Source: Hyphomicrobiales bacterium (lineage in GTDB: Bacteria; Pseudomonadota; Alphaproteobacteria; Rhizobiales; Xanthobacteraceae). From it: a DNA stretch of 56,241 nucleotides. The stretch spans positions 1 through 56,241 of the forward strand of contig WHTP01000023.1 in NCBI GenBank assembly GCA_009377695.1. The letters are read 5' to 3'. Made by a program: the position numbers and the translations under genes. Shown piece after piece: positions 14,827 through 25,121 of this stretch (positions are counted from its first letter, which is position 1; each line of letters opens with the position of its first letter). Under the pieces are notes generated by a model. The model had not been told where the DNA came from and did not search any database. It worked only from the letters and a program-made list of their open reading frames with translations.

Positions 14827-17415
14827 CTAGTCTGCGACCTCTCGCGGCGGCCCCATCAGCACCGGTTGAAACAGTACCGCCGCGGCGAGCGTCGTCACCA
14901 GCGACAGCGCCAACAGCTTGCCCATGCTCGATGTGCCGGGATGGCTCGACAGCCAGAGGCTGCCGAAGGCTGTTGCGGTGGCCAACGCGCTGTACATGAC
15001 GGCGCGCGTGAGTGGTGACTGCAGGAGCTGCATCTGACCGGCTCGCCATGCCGTAATGTAATAGATCTTGAACGCGACACCGACACCAAGCAGCAGCGGC
15101 AGCGCGATGATGTTGGCGAAGTTGAGCTCGAGTCCTATCAACACGCAGATTTCGAGCGTCACGACGCCGGCGAGCGCGAGCGGGATCAAGGTCAAGCATA
15201 CATCGGTGAAGCGGCGCAGCACGATCCAAAGCAGGATCGCGATCGACAGGAACGCCCATGCGCCTGCCTCGATAAAGGCGCGCACCACGGTATGCCCCGA
15301 CTCTAGGATCGCGATCGGGCCGCCGCTGGCGCGTGGCTCGACCGCGAGGACTGCACGCGCGAACTGACGCAGCACTTCATTGTCGTTGGGGTCCCCCTTG
15401 GGATGGGCTTCGACGCGCGCGCGACCGTCGGGCGCGACCCAGCTCGCCTTGAGGTCCTGCGGCAGGTTGTCGGCGGTGATCGGCTCCGCCTGAAGCGACA
15501 GACGCAATCCATTGATCGCGGTTTTGAGTGGTGGCACGAGAGCAGCGACTGCACGCTCGCGCATCGCAATATCACCATTGGCAATTTGAGACATAACCGC
15601 TGCGAGGCGCATCGCAGCTTCGGCGCCTGGGCCGGTCTGGCCGGCGGCGACCTTCTTCAAGGCGTCGACGCCACGATTGAGCGCCGCGACGTTGTCTTCG
15701 TCCGACGGTGCCGGGCGCTGCGGCGCCTTGAACGCCGGTTCGAGGGCCTTCGCGAGCGCGCGGATATAGTTCAGTTTCTGCTCTTGATCACTCGGGATGA
15801 AGGTATCAAGCGTCATGACGCCATTGACCTCGGGGACTTTCCGCAATCGCTCGGCGGTCTGGCGCGCATCATCCAAGTTGGCGGTCAGCACGTCGATCGC
15901 GTTCGCTCCCGCATTCGGATCGCTCCTGAGGTCCAGGAAGGTCGCAACCGATTCGACCTTCGGGCTGCGGAGATTCATCGGGTTAAAGTCGAACTGCAGA
16001 TAGTAGAGCAGCGGCAAGCCCCCGAGCGAAAGCACCGCGGTGCCGACGATGATCGGAATGCGATGCCGCTCCATGAATGAATCGACTGGTGCCAGTGAAG
16101 CATAGCCGAGCGGCTCCTTTTCGCCGGGCGGGTTGAACAGGCTCAGCAGCGCAGGCAGCAGCGTGATGCTGACGATGTAAGCGATGATCATTCCAAGGCC
16201 GGCGATCAGGCCGAGTTCCGAAAGGCCTTTATAGTGGGTCGGCATGAACGACATGAATCCGGCGGCGGTCGCCGTGGCCGCGAGCGTGAGCGGGATGCCG
16301 ACATGGCGGGCGCCTTTCGACAGCGCTTTGCGCAGATCGTCGATCTCGTAGCGCTGCGCACGATAGCGCACGCTGAACTGGATACCAAAATCGATCCCAA
16401 TACCCACGAACAGCACAGCGAATGCGACCGAGATCGGATTGAGCGAGCCGACGAGCCAGAGACCGACGGCCGCGGTCATCGCGAGCCCCGAGAAAATGCT
16501 GATCAGAACAGCCGCGATAATTCGCACCGATCCGAGCGCGAGCCACAGGATGCCGATCAGGAATCCGAGCGACACCACCGCATTGAGCTCCCAGTGCTCC
16601 CTGAGTGTGCCGAACTCCTCGTCCTGGATCGGAATCGATCCGGTCAGCCGCACGCGAGCACCGTATTCGGAATCAAGCTTGAGATTGGATGCCGCCTGCC
16701 GGATCGCGCGTGTCGCGACGGCGCCCGGCTCAAGCTGGGTGAAATCGAGCACCGGCTTGATCAGAATGAATCGCCGCAGTTCGCTGGGTGTCGGAGCTTT
16801 GCGATTGACCAATTCGCGCCATGAGAAGCTCGCCGGCTTTCCCGCGGCTGCGTCTTCCAATGTCGCCGCGAACATGGAGTGCATGCGCGCCATGTCGTCG
16901 AGCGTGTACATCTTGCGCTGCAGCCCGGCGATGCCGAAGGTCAGCGCCTGCACCAGACCACGCAGCGTCGGATCACTGTTCAACACCTGAAACAGCGTCT
17001 GCGCCTTTCCGAACTGGCTGGCGAGGCCTTGCACCTCCTCCTGTGACGCAAACAGAAGCGCGTTGCGCTGGAGGAATTCGCTCTCGTTCAGCGACTGCAC
17101 GGTCGGGAAGAGCGCCGGTTGCTCCTGCAGCCGCTTCATCAGCGCGGCATTGGCTTCGGTCGCCTGCTCAGAGGTCGGAGCGTCGACGACCGCCAAAATC
17201 GTTTCGTTTTTGTTGGGGAACGCGCGGTCGACGGCAAGTTCTCGCTGGCGCCAATCCAAGTCTTGAGAGATCAATCGGTTAACATTCGTGTTGATCGTAA
17301 AATTACGGACTGAATAGATGGCAGTTACGACGGTTAATAGAGCCGCAATGGCAATAATCGCCCATGGAAATCGCGTGCAAATATCAACAATTGACACAAT
17401 CTTTGATCTAAGCAT
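14827..17415 (-). CDS. hpnN: Hopanoid transporter HpnN (RND/MMPL family)
   Basis: 862 residues from ATG 17415, with GGAAAG upstream. The architecture is RND-like: one N-terminal membrane helix (WAIIAIAALLTVVTAIYSV), a periplasmic domain of about 230 residues, then a bundle of about five helices with VLFVGIGIDFGIQFSVRYR and TATAAGFMSFMPTHYKGLSELG. A second periplasmic domain and a second helix bundle (FANIIALPLLLGVGVAFKIYY) follow. This matches HpnN, which moves hopanoids from the inner to the outer membrane. The gene is divergent from dxs, and the rest of the hopanoid locus lies just to the right, which supports the assignment. Confidence 0.92.
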   Translation of the reverse strand: MLRSKIVSIVDICTRFPWAIIAIAALLTVVTAIYSVRNFTINTNVNRLISQDLDWRQRELAVDRAFPNKNETILAVVDAPTSEQATEANAALMKRLQEQPALFPTVQSLNESEFLQRNALLFASQEEVQGLASQFGKAQTLFQVLNSDPTLRGLVQALTFGIAGLQRKMYTLDDMARMHSMFAATLEDAAAGKPASFSWRELVNRKAPTPSELRRFILIKPVLDFTQLEPGAVATRAIRQAASNLKLDSEYGARVRLTGSIPIQDEEFGTLREHWELNAVVSLGFLIGILWLALGSVRIIAAVLISIFSGLAMTAAVGLWLVGSLNPISVAFAVLFVGIGIDFGIQFSVRYRAQRYEIDDLRKALSKGARHVGIPLTLAATATAAGFMSFMPTHYKGLSELGLIAGLGMIIAYIVSITLLPALLSLFNPPGEKEPLGYASLAPVDSFMERHRIPIIVGTAVLSLGGLPLLYYLQFDFNPMNLRSPKVESVATFLDLRSDPNAGANAIDVLTANLDDARQTAERLRKVPEVNGVMTLDTFIPSDQEQKLNYIRALAKALEPAFKAPQRPAPSDEDNVAALNRGVDALKKVAAGQTGPGAEAAMRLAAVMSQIANGDIAMRERAVAALVPPLKTAINGLRLSLQAEPITADNLPQDLKASWVAPDGRARVEAHPKGDPNDNEVLRQFARAVLAVEPRASGGPIAILESGHTVVRAFIEAGAWAFLSIAILLWIVLRRFTDVCLTLIPLALAGVVTLEICVLIGLELNFANIIALPLLLGVGVAFKIYYITAWRAGQMQLLQSPLTRAVMYSALATATAFGSLWLSSHPGTSSMGKLLALSLVTTLAAAVLFQPVLMGPPREVAD

Positions 17416-17651
17416 GTGTTTTCTTTCCGCGCGCGTGCCCGTCAAATCGGTCAAATGGCGAGATTGACTATTGAATGGGGCGAACCATCCCGCTATTCAG
17501 GACGTTAAGAACAAATCTGCGGTCCCGCTGGGGCAAAGCGCTTATTCGATGAATTGTGCAATACCGAGCCGATCTGCATGGTTCCGTAATCATAGCCAAT
17601 TACTCGTCCTGCGCCCCGACGTCGACTGCTAGGGATAATCATGTTGCGATC

Positions 17652-19568
17652 ATGACCATGACGACTCCGCTACTCGACACCATCAAATCTCCCGCCGATC
17701 TACGGCACCTGAATGATCGTCAGCTCAGGCAGGTCGCTGATGAATTGCGGGCCGAAACCATCAGTGCTGTTGCAGTGACCGGCGGTCACCTCGGAGCCGG
17801 TCTTGGCGTTGTTGAACTGACCGTGGCGTTACACCACGTGTTCGATACGCCGCGCGACCGATTGATCTGGGATGTAGGCCATCAGGCTTATCCGCACAAG
17901 ATATTGACCTCGCGGCGTGACAAGATACGCACCCTGCGGCAGGGTGGCGGCCTGTCGGGATTCACCAAGCGCGCGGAGAGCGAATATGACTGCTTTGGGG
18001 CAGCGCATTCGTCGACATCGATCTCTGCCGGTCTCGGCATGGCCGTGGCGCGCAATCTCTCCGGCCTGTCGCACAACGTTGTCGCCGTCATCGGTGACGG
18101 CGCGATGTCGGCGGGCATGGCCTATGAAGCGATGAACAATGCGGGCGCGATGGATTCGCGCCTCATCGTGATTCTCAATGACAACAACATGTCGATCGCG
18201 CCGCCGGTGGGCGCGCTGTCGGCGTATCTCGCTCGCCTCGTTTCGGGTCGTCCGTATCGGTCGCTGCGCAATGTCGTTCACCAGCTTGCCAAGAAGCTGC
18301 CGAAGTTTCTCGAGCAGCGCGCGCGTGCGATGGAAGAATATGCGCGCGGTCTGGTGACCGGCGGCACGCTGTTCGAGGAAATGGGATTCTTCTATGTCGG
18401 GCCGATCGACGGCCACAACCTTGATCACCTGCTGCCCGTCCTCAAGAACGTCCGCGACACCAAGGAAGGTCCGATTCTCGTTCACATCGTGACGCAGAAG
18501 GGCAAGGGTTACGGACCGGCCGAGGCTTCCGCCGACAAGTATCACGGCGTTGTGAAGTTCGATGTCGCCACCGGCAAGCAGGTCAAGGCCAAGGCGAACG
18601 CGCCATCCTACACGAAAGTATTCGGCGAGAGCCTCGTGAAGGAGGCGCAGAAGGACGACAAGATCGTCGCCATCACCGCGGCGATGCCAGGCGGCACCGG
18701 CGTCGATATCTTCAGCAAGGCGTTTCCGCATCGGACCTTCGACGTCGGCATTGCCGAGCAGCACGCGGTCACATTCGCGGCCGGACTTGCGACCGAAGGC
18801 TATAAACCGTTCGCGGCGATCTATTCCACCTTCCTGCAGCGCGCCTACGACCAGATCGTCCATGACGTGGCGATCCAGCGGCTGCCGGTGCGCTTTGCGC
18901 TCGATCGCGCGGGTCTCGTCGGCGCCGACGGCCCGACACATGCAGGCTCGTTCGATGTCGCGTATCTCGGCTGTTTGCCAGGATTCGTCCTGATGGCGGC
19001 GGCGGACGAGGCCGAGCTCGTCCACATGGTGGCAACCGCGGTTGCGATTGACGACCGCCCGTCAGCGCTGCGTTATCCGCGCGGTGACGGTGTCGGCGTC
19101 GACATGCCGGAAATCGGCGTGCCGCTCGATATCGGCAAGGGACGAATCATCAAAGAGGGTACGTCGGTCGCGCTGCTGTCGTACGGCACGCGCTTGCAGG
19201 AATGCCTGTTGGCGGCCGAGACGCTGGCGTCCCATGGCCTGACCGCGACCGTTGCCGATGCGCGTTTCGCGAAGCCTCTGGACACCGGTCTGGTGCTGCG
19301 GCTCGCGCGCGAACACGAGGTCGTCATCACGATCGAGGAGGGGGCCATCGGCGGCTTCGGTTCTCATGTGATCCAGACGCTTGCCGAGCACGGAGCCCTC
19401 GAGGGCGGCACGAAGGTTCGTTGTATGGTGCTTCCGGACGTGTTCATCGATCAGGACAGCCCGGCGGCGATGTATGCGCAGGCCGGCCTTGATGCCAAAG
19501 GCATCGTGGCCAAGGTCTTTGAGACGCTCGGGAAGGACATCCGCCGCGATGCCCTGCATTTAGCTTGA
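17652..19568 (+). CDS. dxs: 1-deoxy-D-xylulose-5-phosphate synthase
   Basis: 638 residues from ATG 17652 (ATG 17658 also possible), the usual length for Dxs. The enzyme condenses pyruvate and glyceraldehyde 3-phosphate to DXP in the cytoplasm, the first step of the MEP pathway. Visible signatures are [33 protein letters not shown] and the thiamine-diphosphate motif [18 protein letters not shown]. The transketolase-type block [17 protein letters not shown] contains the catalytic glutamate. The gene is followed by ispH and hpnH on the same strand. In hopanoid producers this copy is often clustered with hpn genes to feed triterpenoid synthesis. The promoter must lie in the roughly 235 bp shared with hpnN. 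Confidence 0.97.
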   Translation: MTMTTPLLDTIKSPADLRHLNDRQLRQVADELRAETISAVAVTGGHLGAGLGVVELTVALHHVFDTPRDRLIWDVGHQAYPHKILTSRRDKIRTLRQGGGLSGFTKRAESEYDCFGAAHSSTSISAGLGMAVARNLSGLSHNVVAVIGDGAMSAGMAYEAMNNAGAMDSRLIVILNDNNMSIAPPVGALSAYLARLVSGRPYRSLRNVVHQLAKKLPKFLEQRARAMEEYARGLVTGGTLFEEMGFFYVGPIDGHNLDHLLPVLKNVRDTKEGPILVHIVTQKGKGYGPAEASADKYHGVVKFDVATGKQVKAKANAPSYTKVFGESLVKEAQKDDKIVAITAAMPGGTGVDIFSKAFPHRTFDVGIAEQHAVTFAAGLATEGYKPFAAIYSTFLQRAYDQIVHDVAIQRLPVRFALDRAGLVGADGPTHAGSFDVAYLGCLPGFVLMAAADEAELVHMVATAVAIDDRPSALRYPRGDGVGVDMPEIGVPLDIGKGRIIKEGTSVALLSYGTRLQECLLAAETLASHGLTATVADARFAKPLDTGLVLRLAREHEVVITIEEGAIGGFGSHVIQTLAEHGALEGGTKVRCMVLPDVFIDQDSPAAMYAQAGLDAKGIVAKVFETLGKDIRRDALHLA

Positions 19569-19577
19569 CGACGGAAG

Positions 19578-19607
19578 GCGCGCCGGAAGGGGTTGTTCCG
19601 GGCGCGC
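19578..19607. terminator. Strong hairpin between dxs and ispH
   Basis: GCGCGCCGGAA and TTCCGGGCGCGC pair over 11 bp with a single bulged C and a 7-nt loop. No U-tract follows, so it is not a canonical intrinsic terminator. It may act as an attenuator or mRNA-stability element within the dxs-ispH-hpnH run. Confidence 0.45.
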
Positions 19608-19683
19608 AATTGCCTATGTTTGCCGCAAAGTTCCGGCGCGTCTGGCGTTGTCTTGCGGCCCTAATTTTGCAGGTTTGAACGGA

Positions 19684-20613
19684 ATGAAAGTGATCTTGGC
19701 TCAGCCGCGGGGGTTCTGCGCTGGTGTCGTGCGCGCTATCGAGATCGTCGAGCGCGCGCTTGAGAAATATGGGCCTCCAGTCTACGTCCGGCACGAGATC
19801 GTGCACAACAAGCACGTCGTCGAGAGCCTCAAGGCCAAGGGTGCGGTGTTCGTGGAAGACGTGTCGGAGGTTCCCGATAACGCCGTCACGATCTTTAGCG
19901 CCCATGGCGTCGCGAAGAGTGTCGAGGATGAGGCGTTGCAGCGCAGCCTGCCGGTGCTCAATGCGACCTGTCCGCTGGTGACCAAGGTCCACAATCAAGG
20001 CAAACGCTATGTCGGCCAGGGCCGCAAGCTCATCCTGATCGGGCACGCCGGCCATCCCGAGGTCGAGGGCACCATGGGGCAGATCCCAAGCCCAGTGATC
20101 CTCGTGCAGAACGAGACCGACGTCGAAAAGCTCGACCTGCCGATCGACACGCCGGCCGCCTACGTCACGCAGACGACGCTCAGCGTCGATGACACGTCGG
20201 GCATCATCCAGGCGTTGCAACGCAAGTTCACCAACATCGTCGGTCCCGAGACGCGCGACATCTGCTATGCGACGCAGAATCGTCAGTCTGCGGTTCGCGA
20301 TCTCAGCAAGCTGGTCGACGTGATCCTGGTGGTCGGCGCGACCAACAGCTCGAATTCAAATCGCCTGCGCGAGATCGGCGAGGAGTCCGGCCTGCCGAGC
20401 TACCTGATCGCTGACGGCAGCGAACTCAATGCGAAATGGCTTGAAGGGGTGAAGACAGTCGGTCTCACCGCCGGCGCTTCCGCGCCGGAGGTACTGGTCG
20501 AGGATGTGATCGACACGTTGCGGCGGTGGGGACCGGTTGAGGTCTCTATCATGGACGGCCGCCAGGAGAGGATCGAATTCAGGCTGCCGGCGGAGCTTGC
20601 GGTAGCTTCCTAG
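19684..20613 (+). CDS. ispH: 4-hydroxy-3-methylbut-2-enyl diphosphate reductase
   Basis: 309 residues from ATG 19684. IspH is a [4Fe-4S] enzyme making IPP and DMAPP in the last MEP-pathway step. The three cluster cysteines are visible in [13 protein letters not shown] near residue 13, [11 protein letters not shown], and [10 protein letters not shown]. Other conserved blocks are [27 protein letters not shown] and [15 protein letters not shown]. It lies between dxs and hpnH, 115 bp after dxs and 56 bp before hpnH. It therefore probably serves the hopanoid precursor supply. Its stop codon is part of an unoccupied CTAG (20610-20613), useful as a comparison for the palindrome insertions. Confidence 0.97.
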   Translation: MKVILAQPRGFCAGVVRAIEIVERALEKYGPPVYVRHEIVHNKHVVESLKAKGAVFVEDVSEVPDNAVTIFSAHGVAKSVEDEALQRSLPVLNATCPLVTKVHNQGKRYVGQGRKLILIGHAGHPEVEGTMGQIPSPVILVQNETDVEKLDLPIDTPAAYVTQTTLSVDDTSGIIQALQRKFTNIVGPETRDICYATQNRQSAVRDLSKLVDVILVVGATNSSNSNRLREIGEESGLPSYLIADGSELNAKWLEGVKTVGLTAGASAPEVLVEDVIDTLRRWGPVEVSIMDGRQERIEFRLPAELAVAS

Positions 20614-20669
20614 CAATCCGCGCGCCGCCTTCGGGCAGCATCAGCAAGCGAGAAAGTGAAGTGAAACGA

Positions 20670-21839
20670 ATGGCGGTTCCGTTCTTAAAGGAGATGCGCA
20701 TCGGCGCGTACCTGTTCAAGCAGAAGCTCATGGGGCGCAAGCGTTACCCGCTGGTGCTGATGCTCGAGCCGCTGTTTCGCTGCAATCTTGCGTGCTTCGG
20801 TTGCGGCAAGATCGATTATCCGGATGCGATTTTGAATCGGCGCCTGTCGGTGGAGGAATGCCTTGACGCGGTCGACGAGTGCGGTGCGCCGATGGTCGCG
20901 ATCCCCGGCGGCGAGCCGCTCATTCATCGTGAGATCGGCGAGATCGTCAAAGGCATCGTTGCACGCAAGAAGTTCGTATCTCTCTGCACCAACGCTCTGC
21001 TGTTGGAGAAGAAGCTCCATCTGTTCGAGCCGTCACCCTACCTTTTCTTCTCCGTGCATCTCGACGGCGTCAAGAAGCATCACGACAAGTCCGTGTGCAT
21101 GGAAGGCGGCTTCGAGAAGGCGGTCGCCGGCATCAAGGCCGCCAAGGCCAAAGGCTTCACGGTCAACGTCAATTGCACGGTCTATGACGGCCATCCCGCC
21201 GAGGACATCGCGGCGTTTCTCGACCTCTGCAAGGAACTCGGCGTCGGCGTCTCGATTTCGCCCGGCTATGCTTATGAGCGCGCGCCCGACCAAGAACACT
21301 TCCTCGGCCGACGCAAGACCAAGGAGCTGTTCCGCGACGTGTTCGCGCGCGGCAAGGGCAAGGGCTGGAAGTTCATCCACTCGCCGCTGTTCCTCGACTT
21401 CCTTGCCGGCAACCAGACCTATCACTGCACGCCGTGGGGCATGCCGACGCGCAACATCTTCGGATGGCAGAAGCCCTGCTATCTGCTTGGCGAAGGCTAC
21501 GTGAAGACCTTCAAGGAGCTGATGGAGAAGACCGACTGGGATTCGTACGGCACTGGCCGCTACGAGAAGTGCGCGAACTGCATGGCGCATTGCGGCTACG
21601 AGCCGACGGCCGCCGAGGCGGTGCTCCGCAATCCGATCCGCACGCTCGCGGTTGCGATGCGTGGACCACGGGTCGAAGGCGCATTCGCGGCCGAAATCCC
21701 GCTCGATAACCAGCGGCCGGCGCAATACGTATTCTCCGAGAACGTGCAGCAGAAGGTCTCGGAGATGCGCAAGTCCGAGGCGCAGGAGGCGGCGGCCAAG
21801 AAGGCCTCACCGTCGGGCGCCGCCGCGCAACCGGCGTAA
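20670..21839 (+). CDS. hpnH: Adenosylhopane synthase-type radical SAM protein HpnH
   Basis: 389 residues from ATG 20670; a GTG at 20661 is possible, but MAVPFLKEM is the usual HpnH start. The radical-SAM cluster motif CNLACFGC gives CxxxCxxC at residues 38, 42 and 45. GGEPLIH is the SAM-binding GGE motif. The C-terminal SPASM-like cysteine region is CANCMAHCGYEPTAAEAVL. HpnH adds the adenosyl radical to diploptene to give adenosylhopane, the first step toward C35 hopanoids. The last 25 residues are Ala/Lys-rich. It is the third gene of the dxs-ispH-hpnH run. Confidence 0.96.
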   Translation: MAVPFLKEMRIGAYLFKQKLMGRKRYPLVLMLEPLFRCNLACFGCGKIDYPDAILNRRLSVEECLDAVDECGAPMVAIPGGEPLIHREIGEIVKGIVARKKFVSLCTNALLLEKKLHLFEPSPYLFFSVHLDGVKKHHDKSVCMEGGFEKAVAGIKAAKAKGFTVNVNCTVYDGHPAEDIAAFLDLCKELGVGVSISPGYAYERAPDQEHFLGRRKTKELFRDVFARGKGKGWKFIHSPLFLDFLAGNQTYHCTPWGMPTRNIFGWQKPCYLLGEGYVKTFKELMEKTDWDSYGTGRYEKCANCMAHCGYEPTAAEAVLRNPIRTLAVAMRGPRVEGAFAAEIPLDNQRPAQYVFSENVQQKVSEMRKSEAQEAAAKKASPSGAAAQPA

Positions 21840-21857
21840 CGTCAAGTCGATTACCAG

Positions 21858-21991
21858 CGTGTCCCGGGCGCGGCGCAGCACGAAGTGATGCGCTGCAGAA
21901 CCGGGACCCCGGTTTCTTCACCCGCAAAAAGCAAGCTGGGTCCCCGGATCAGCGGTGCACCGCTAACGCGCTGCACCGCGTCCGGGACACG
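21858..21991. repeat. Large intergenic palindromic repeat
   Basis: Outer arms CGTGTCCCGG (21858-21867) and CCGGGACACG (21982-21991) are exact inverted repeats. Inside are further hairpins, gaaccgggaccccggtttc and gcggtgcaccgc, giving a cloverleaf-like potential fold. It lies between the convergent hpnH gene and a Bug-receptor gene. The general look is that of a dispersed repeat common in Bradyrhizobium-type genomes, and it could also act as a bidirectional terminator. Confidence 0.7.
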
Positions 21992-22012
21992 TGCGGTGCG
22001 AGCTTGCGTTAG

Positions 22013-23035
22013 CTACAAATCCAAGATCGCGCGCAGGCGCTCGATCGATCGCTTGTCGACCTTCATCTGTTTGTCGACCGCGTCGTGCAATTGCCGCGAC
22101 GAGATAAAGTCGAGATCGGCTCCTCGCTTTTTCATCAGCGCGATCAGCTCTGGATCGTTCAGCGTCTTGGCGAAGGCCTCGCGCAGCGCTGCAACGCGAT
22201 CCGCCGGCACGCCGGGCGGCGCCAGCCACACATGCGCGAACAGGGCGCTCGACGCGACGAGGTCCATCAGCACTCGGTCGGCCGGATTGGTGATGAAATC
22301 GGTGAGGAGCGGCACATCGGGAATATCCGGCTCGCGGTCGAGCCCGATCACCGCGAGATTGGCGAGCATGTCCTTCTCGATCCAGTACGGCTTCGAGCCC
22401 CGAAACGAATTCCAGGAGCCGGCGCGGCCGTGCACCTCGCCGCGCTCCATGGCGATGTTCATCGCGCCGGTGCCGGGATATCCCATCACGAGCTTGAACT
22501 TGGTGCCGGCCAGCGCATTGGCGAGCGTCGGATACATGTAAGGTTGTGACGCCTTGCCGCCGGCTGCGACGATCACCTCGGTGCGCTTGGCATCCTCAAT
22601 CGTCCGCACCGGCGTATGCTGCTTCATCACGGAGATCGTGCTGCGGGCGGTGTAGGCACCGCCGATATATTGAAACTTGGCGGCGTCATACTGCAGGCCT
22701 GGTGCGCCGAGCAGCGCGAAGAATGCAACCTCTTGCAACGGACGCCCGAGCACGGTGCCGTCCTTCGGCGCCGCCGCATATACATAGTTCGCGGCGCGTG
22801 CGCCGCCCGCCCCCGGCATGTACTGAATGACGAAGTTGGGATTGCCGGGCATATGCTTCTGCAGCAGCGGGATGATCACCTGCGTATAGACGGTGCTGCC
22901 GCCGCCCGCGCCGCCGCCGTTGACGACGGTGACGGTCTTGCCTCGGTAGAACTCGGCGACGTCGTCCGCACCGGCCGGGCTCACCGCGGGCGAGAGCAGG
23001 CCTGCCAGGACGAGGATCGGGACTATCGTTCGCAT
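22013..23035 (-). CDS. Tripartite tricarboxylate transporter substrate-binding-like protein (divergent FYxGK clade)
   Basis: 340 residues from ATG 23035, with AAGGAG upstream. The signal peptide ends near PAGADD. The first strand is AEFYRGKTVTVVNGGGAGGG, then YMPGAGGARAANYVY and KDGTVLGRP. The later block LVMGYPGTGAMNIAMERGEVHGR replaces the classical VPYKG motif. This places it in a divergent Bug-like clade shared with the proteins at 32733 and 40247. It occupies the position between shc and hpnH where hpnG is often found. Its strand matches shc, 95 bp upstream, so it might be cotranscribed, but no functional link to hopanoids is evident. Confidence 0.85.
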   Translation of the reverse strand: MRTIVPILVLAGLLSPAVSPAGADDVAEFYRGKTVTVVNGGGAGGGSTVYTQVIIPLLQKHMPGNPNFVIQYMPGAGGARAANYVYAAAPKDGTVLGRPLQEVAFFALLGAPGLQYDAAKFQYIGGAYTARSTISVMKQHTPVRTIEDAKRTEVIVAAGGKASQPYMYPTLANALAGTKFKLVMGYPGTGAMNIAMERGEVHGRAGSWNSFRGSKPYWIEKDMLANLAVIGLDREPDIPDVPLLTDFITNPADRVLMDLVASSALFAHVWLAPPGVPADRVAALREAFAKTLNDPELIALMKKRGADLDFISSRQLHDAVDKQMKVDKRSIERLRAILDL

Positions 23036-23130
23036 CGATCGCTCCTTGTTGTGAGCGAGTCTGGCCCGTGCGCACAGGCGGGCGCAAGCGGCTTACCGCC
23101 GCGGCTCCGGCCGGTCCCGAGAATAACACA

Positions 23131-25086
23131 CTACATGCCGTAGGCCACCGACGGGCTATTGGCGCGCTTGAGGTTGCGATAGCGCGCCATTGCCCAGACC
23201 GGGAAGAATTTCGCATAGCCATGGTAGCGCAGGTAGAAGATGCGCGGAAAGCCGACGGCGGTGAAGAGTTCTTCCTTCCACAGGCCGTCGGCGCCTTGCG
23301 TGCGCGACAGATAGTCGATGCCACGCGCGACCGCGGGATTGTCGATTTCGCCGGCGGCCATCAGGCCGAGCAGGGCCCATGAGGTCTGCGCCGGTGTGGA
23401 GGGCGCGGGCTCGTAGCCTTTGTAATCGAGCTTGTAGCTAGATCCATCCTCGCCCCAGCCGCCGTCGCTGTTCTGAATCTTGACCAGCCAGTCGACCGCC
23501 TTGCGGACTTCAGGGGCCTGATGATCGACACCAGCGGTGTTGAGCGCGCACAGCACCGACCAGGTGCCGTAGATATAGTTCATGCCCCAGCGGCCGTACC
23601 AGCTTCCCTCCGGATGCTGCGACTTGAGCAAGTAGTCAACCGCCTGCGCCACGCGCGGCTCGTTCTTCGGCATGTCGCCGAGCTGCGCCAGCATCGAGAC
23701 GCAGCGCGCGCTGACGTCTTCAGTGGGAGGATCAAGAAGCGCGCCGTGATCGGCGAACGGGATGTGGTTGAGATAGTAGTGGTCGTTATCGGCATCGAAC
23801 GCACCCCAGCCGCCGTTCTTGCTCTGCATGCCGAAGATCCACTCGCGCGCGCGATCAATCGCTTCGCGATGCTCGGTGCGGCCCTGCAGGTTCTGCGCGC
23901 GGTCCATGGCCATGGCGACCACCGCGGTGTCGTCGACGTCTGGATAGTGCGCGTTGTTGTACTGAAATGCCCAGCCGCCCGGCCTGACATCTGGCCGCGC
24001 CGCTGCCCAGTCACCTTTGACATCGAGGATCTGCTTGGTCTTGAGCCAATCGAGGCCCTTGTTGACGGTCGCAACGGCGGCATCGCCGCCGACTTCGAGC
24101 ATCGCGTGGCACGCAAGCCCGGTATCCCACACCGGCGACACACAGGGCTGGCAGTAGGCTTCGTCGTCCTTCACCACCAAGAGCTTCTCGACCGACAGTC
24201 TGGCGATCGTCAGAAGCGGATGGTCGGCAGGATAGCCGAGCACGTCGAACATCAGGATGCTGTTGACCATGGCCGGGAAGATCGCGCCGATGCCGTCTTC
24301 GCCGTTGAGATGCTCGATCGTGAACGTCTCGGCCGCCTTGATCGAGCGCACCCGGGTCGGCAGGCGCCTGAGGACAGGTTCGACCGCGCGCAGCACGTGA
24401 TCGACCATGCGGAAGAACGCGAACCAGAATTTGTTCTGCTGCGGCGCCCGCGGCGTGAGCCGCGCCTGATCCGGCGGGGCGAGGAACAATTCGTCGATCC
24501 GCACGCCTTTGGCATTCTTCGCCTGCGGCTTGAGTGCGAGCAGCACCAGCAGCGGCACGATAACGGTGCGGCTCCAGTACGAAATCTTGTCGAGGTGGAA
24601 TGGAAACCACTTCGGCAGCAGCATGACCTCGGCCGGCATCATCGGCACCGAGCGCCACGAAATCTGGCCATAAAGCGCAAGCAGCGTGCGGGTGAACACA
24701 TTGGCGCGGGCGGCGCCGCCACGTGCCCGGATCACGTCGCGAGCACGGCGCATGTGCTCGGCGTCGATCGGATCGCCGATCATCTTGAGCGCGAAATAGG
24801 CTTTCACGCTGGCGCTCATGTCGAATGCGCCTTGATGGAACAGCGGCCAGCCGCCATGCGCGCCTTGGATACGGCGCAGATAGACGGCAATCTTGCGTTC
24901 GAGCTCGGCATCGACCGGCTCGCCGCGGAAGTGGCGCATCAGGACATATTCGGCCGGAATGGTTGCGTCAGCTTCGAGCTCGAACACCCAATGGCCGTCC
25001 GGCTGCTGATGATCGAGCAGGGCGCGGGCTGCCCGCCCGATGCGGTCCTCTAAAGCGGAAACACCTTTGTCAGTCGACGTGAGCAC
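23131..25086 (-). CDS. shc: Squalene-hopene cyclase
   Basis: 651 residues from GTG 25086; no strong ribosome site is seen. The enzyme cyclises squalene to hopene/hopanol at the inner membrane. The catalytic acid motif DVDDTA (DXDDTA) lies around residue 380. The QW repeats that stabilise the alpha-alpha barrels are visible: QQPDGHW, QGAHGGW, QSKNGGWGAF, QHPEGSW, QNSDGGWG and QGADGLW. The C-terminal membrane-contact end is GFPRIFYLRYHGYAKFFPVWA. The gene follows hpnE in the same direction, but a 165-bp palindromic unit separates them, so its expression may be uncoupled from hpnBCDE or depend on readthrough. Confidence 0.97.
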   Translation of the reverse strand: MLTSTDKGVSALEDRIGRAARALLDHQQPDGHWVFELEADATIPAEYVLMRHFRGEPVDAELERKIAVYLRRIQGAHGGWPLFHQGAFDMSASVKAYFALKMIGDPIDAEHMRRARDVIRARGGAARANVFTRTLLALYGQISWRSVPMMPAEVMLLPKWFPFHLDKISYWSRTVIVPLLVLLALKPQAKNAKGVRIDELFLAPPDQARLTPRAPQQNKFWFAFFRMVDHVLRAVEPVLRRLPTRVRSIKAAETFTIEHLNGEDGIGAIFPAMVNSILMFDVLGYPADHPLLTIARLSVEKLLVVKDDEAYCQPCVSPVWDTGLACHAMLEVGGDAAVATVNKGLDWLKTKQILDVKGDWAAARPDVRPGGWAFQYNNAHYPDVDDTAVVAMAMDRAQNLQGRTEHREAIDRAREWIFGMQSKNGGWGAFDADNDHYYLNHIPFADHGALLDPPTEDVSARCVSMLAQLGDMPKNEPRVAQAVDYLLKSQHPEGSWYGRWGMNYIYGTWSVLCALNTAGVDHQAPEVRKAVDWLVKIQNSDGGWGEDGSSYKLDYKGYEPAPSTPAQTSWALLGLMAAGEIDNPAVARGIDYLSRTQGADGLWKEELFTAVGFPRIFYLRYHGYAKFFPVWAMARYRNLKRANSPSVAYGM

Positions 25087-25121
25087 GGTTGTTGCGTCCA
25101 GGGGTTACGAGCGCATTCCAA

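Noticed and set aside
17829-19025. 398-codon open frame opposite dxs
   Set aside because: A shadow frame: no family motifs, Arg/His-rich, fully inside the well-conserved dxs gene.
23521-25053. 510-codon open frame on the + strand opposite shc
   Set aside because: Composition is that of a shadow frame in GC-rich DNA (Arg/Ala/Gly/His-rich, no family pattern), while the minus frame is a clear squalene-hopene cyclase.
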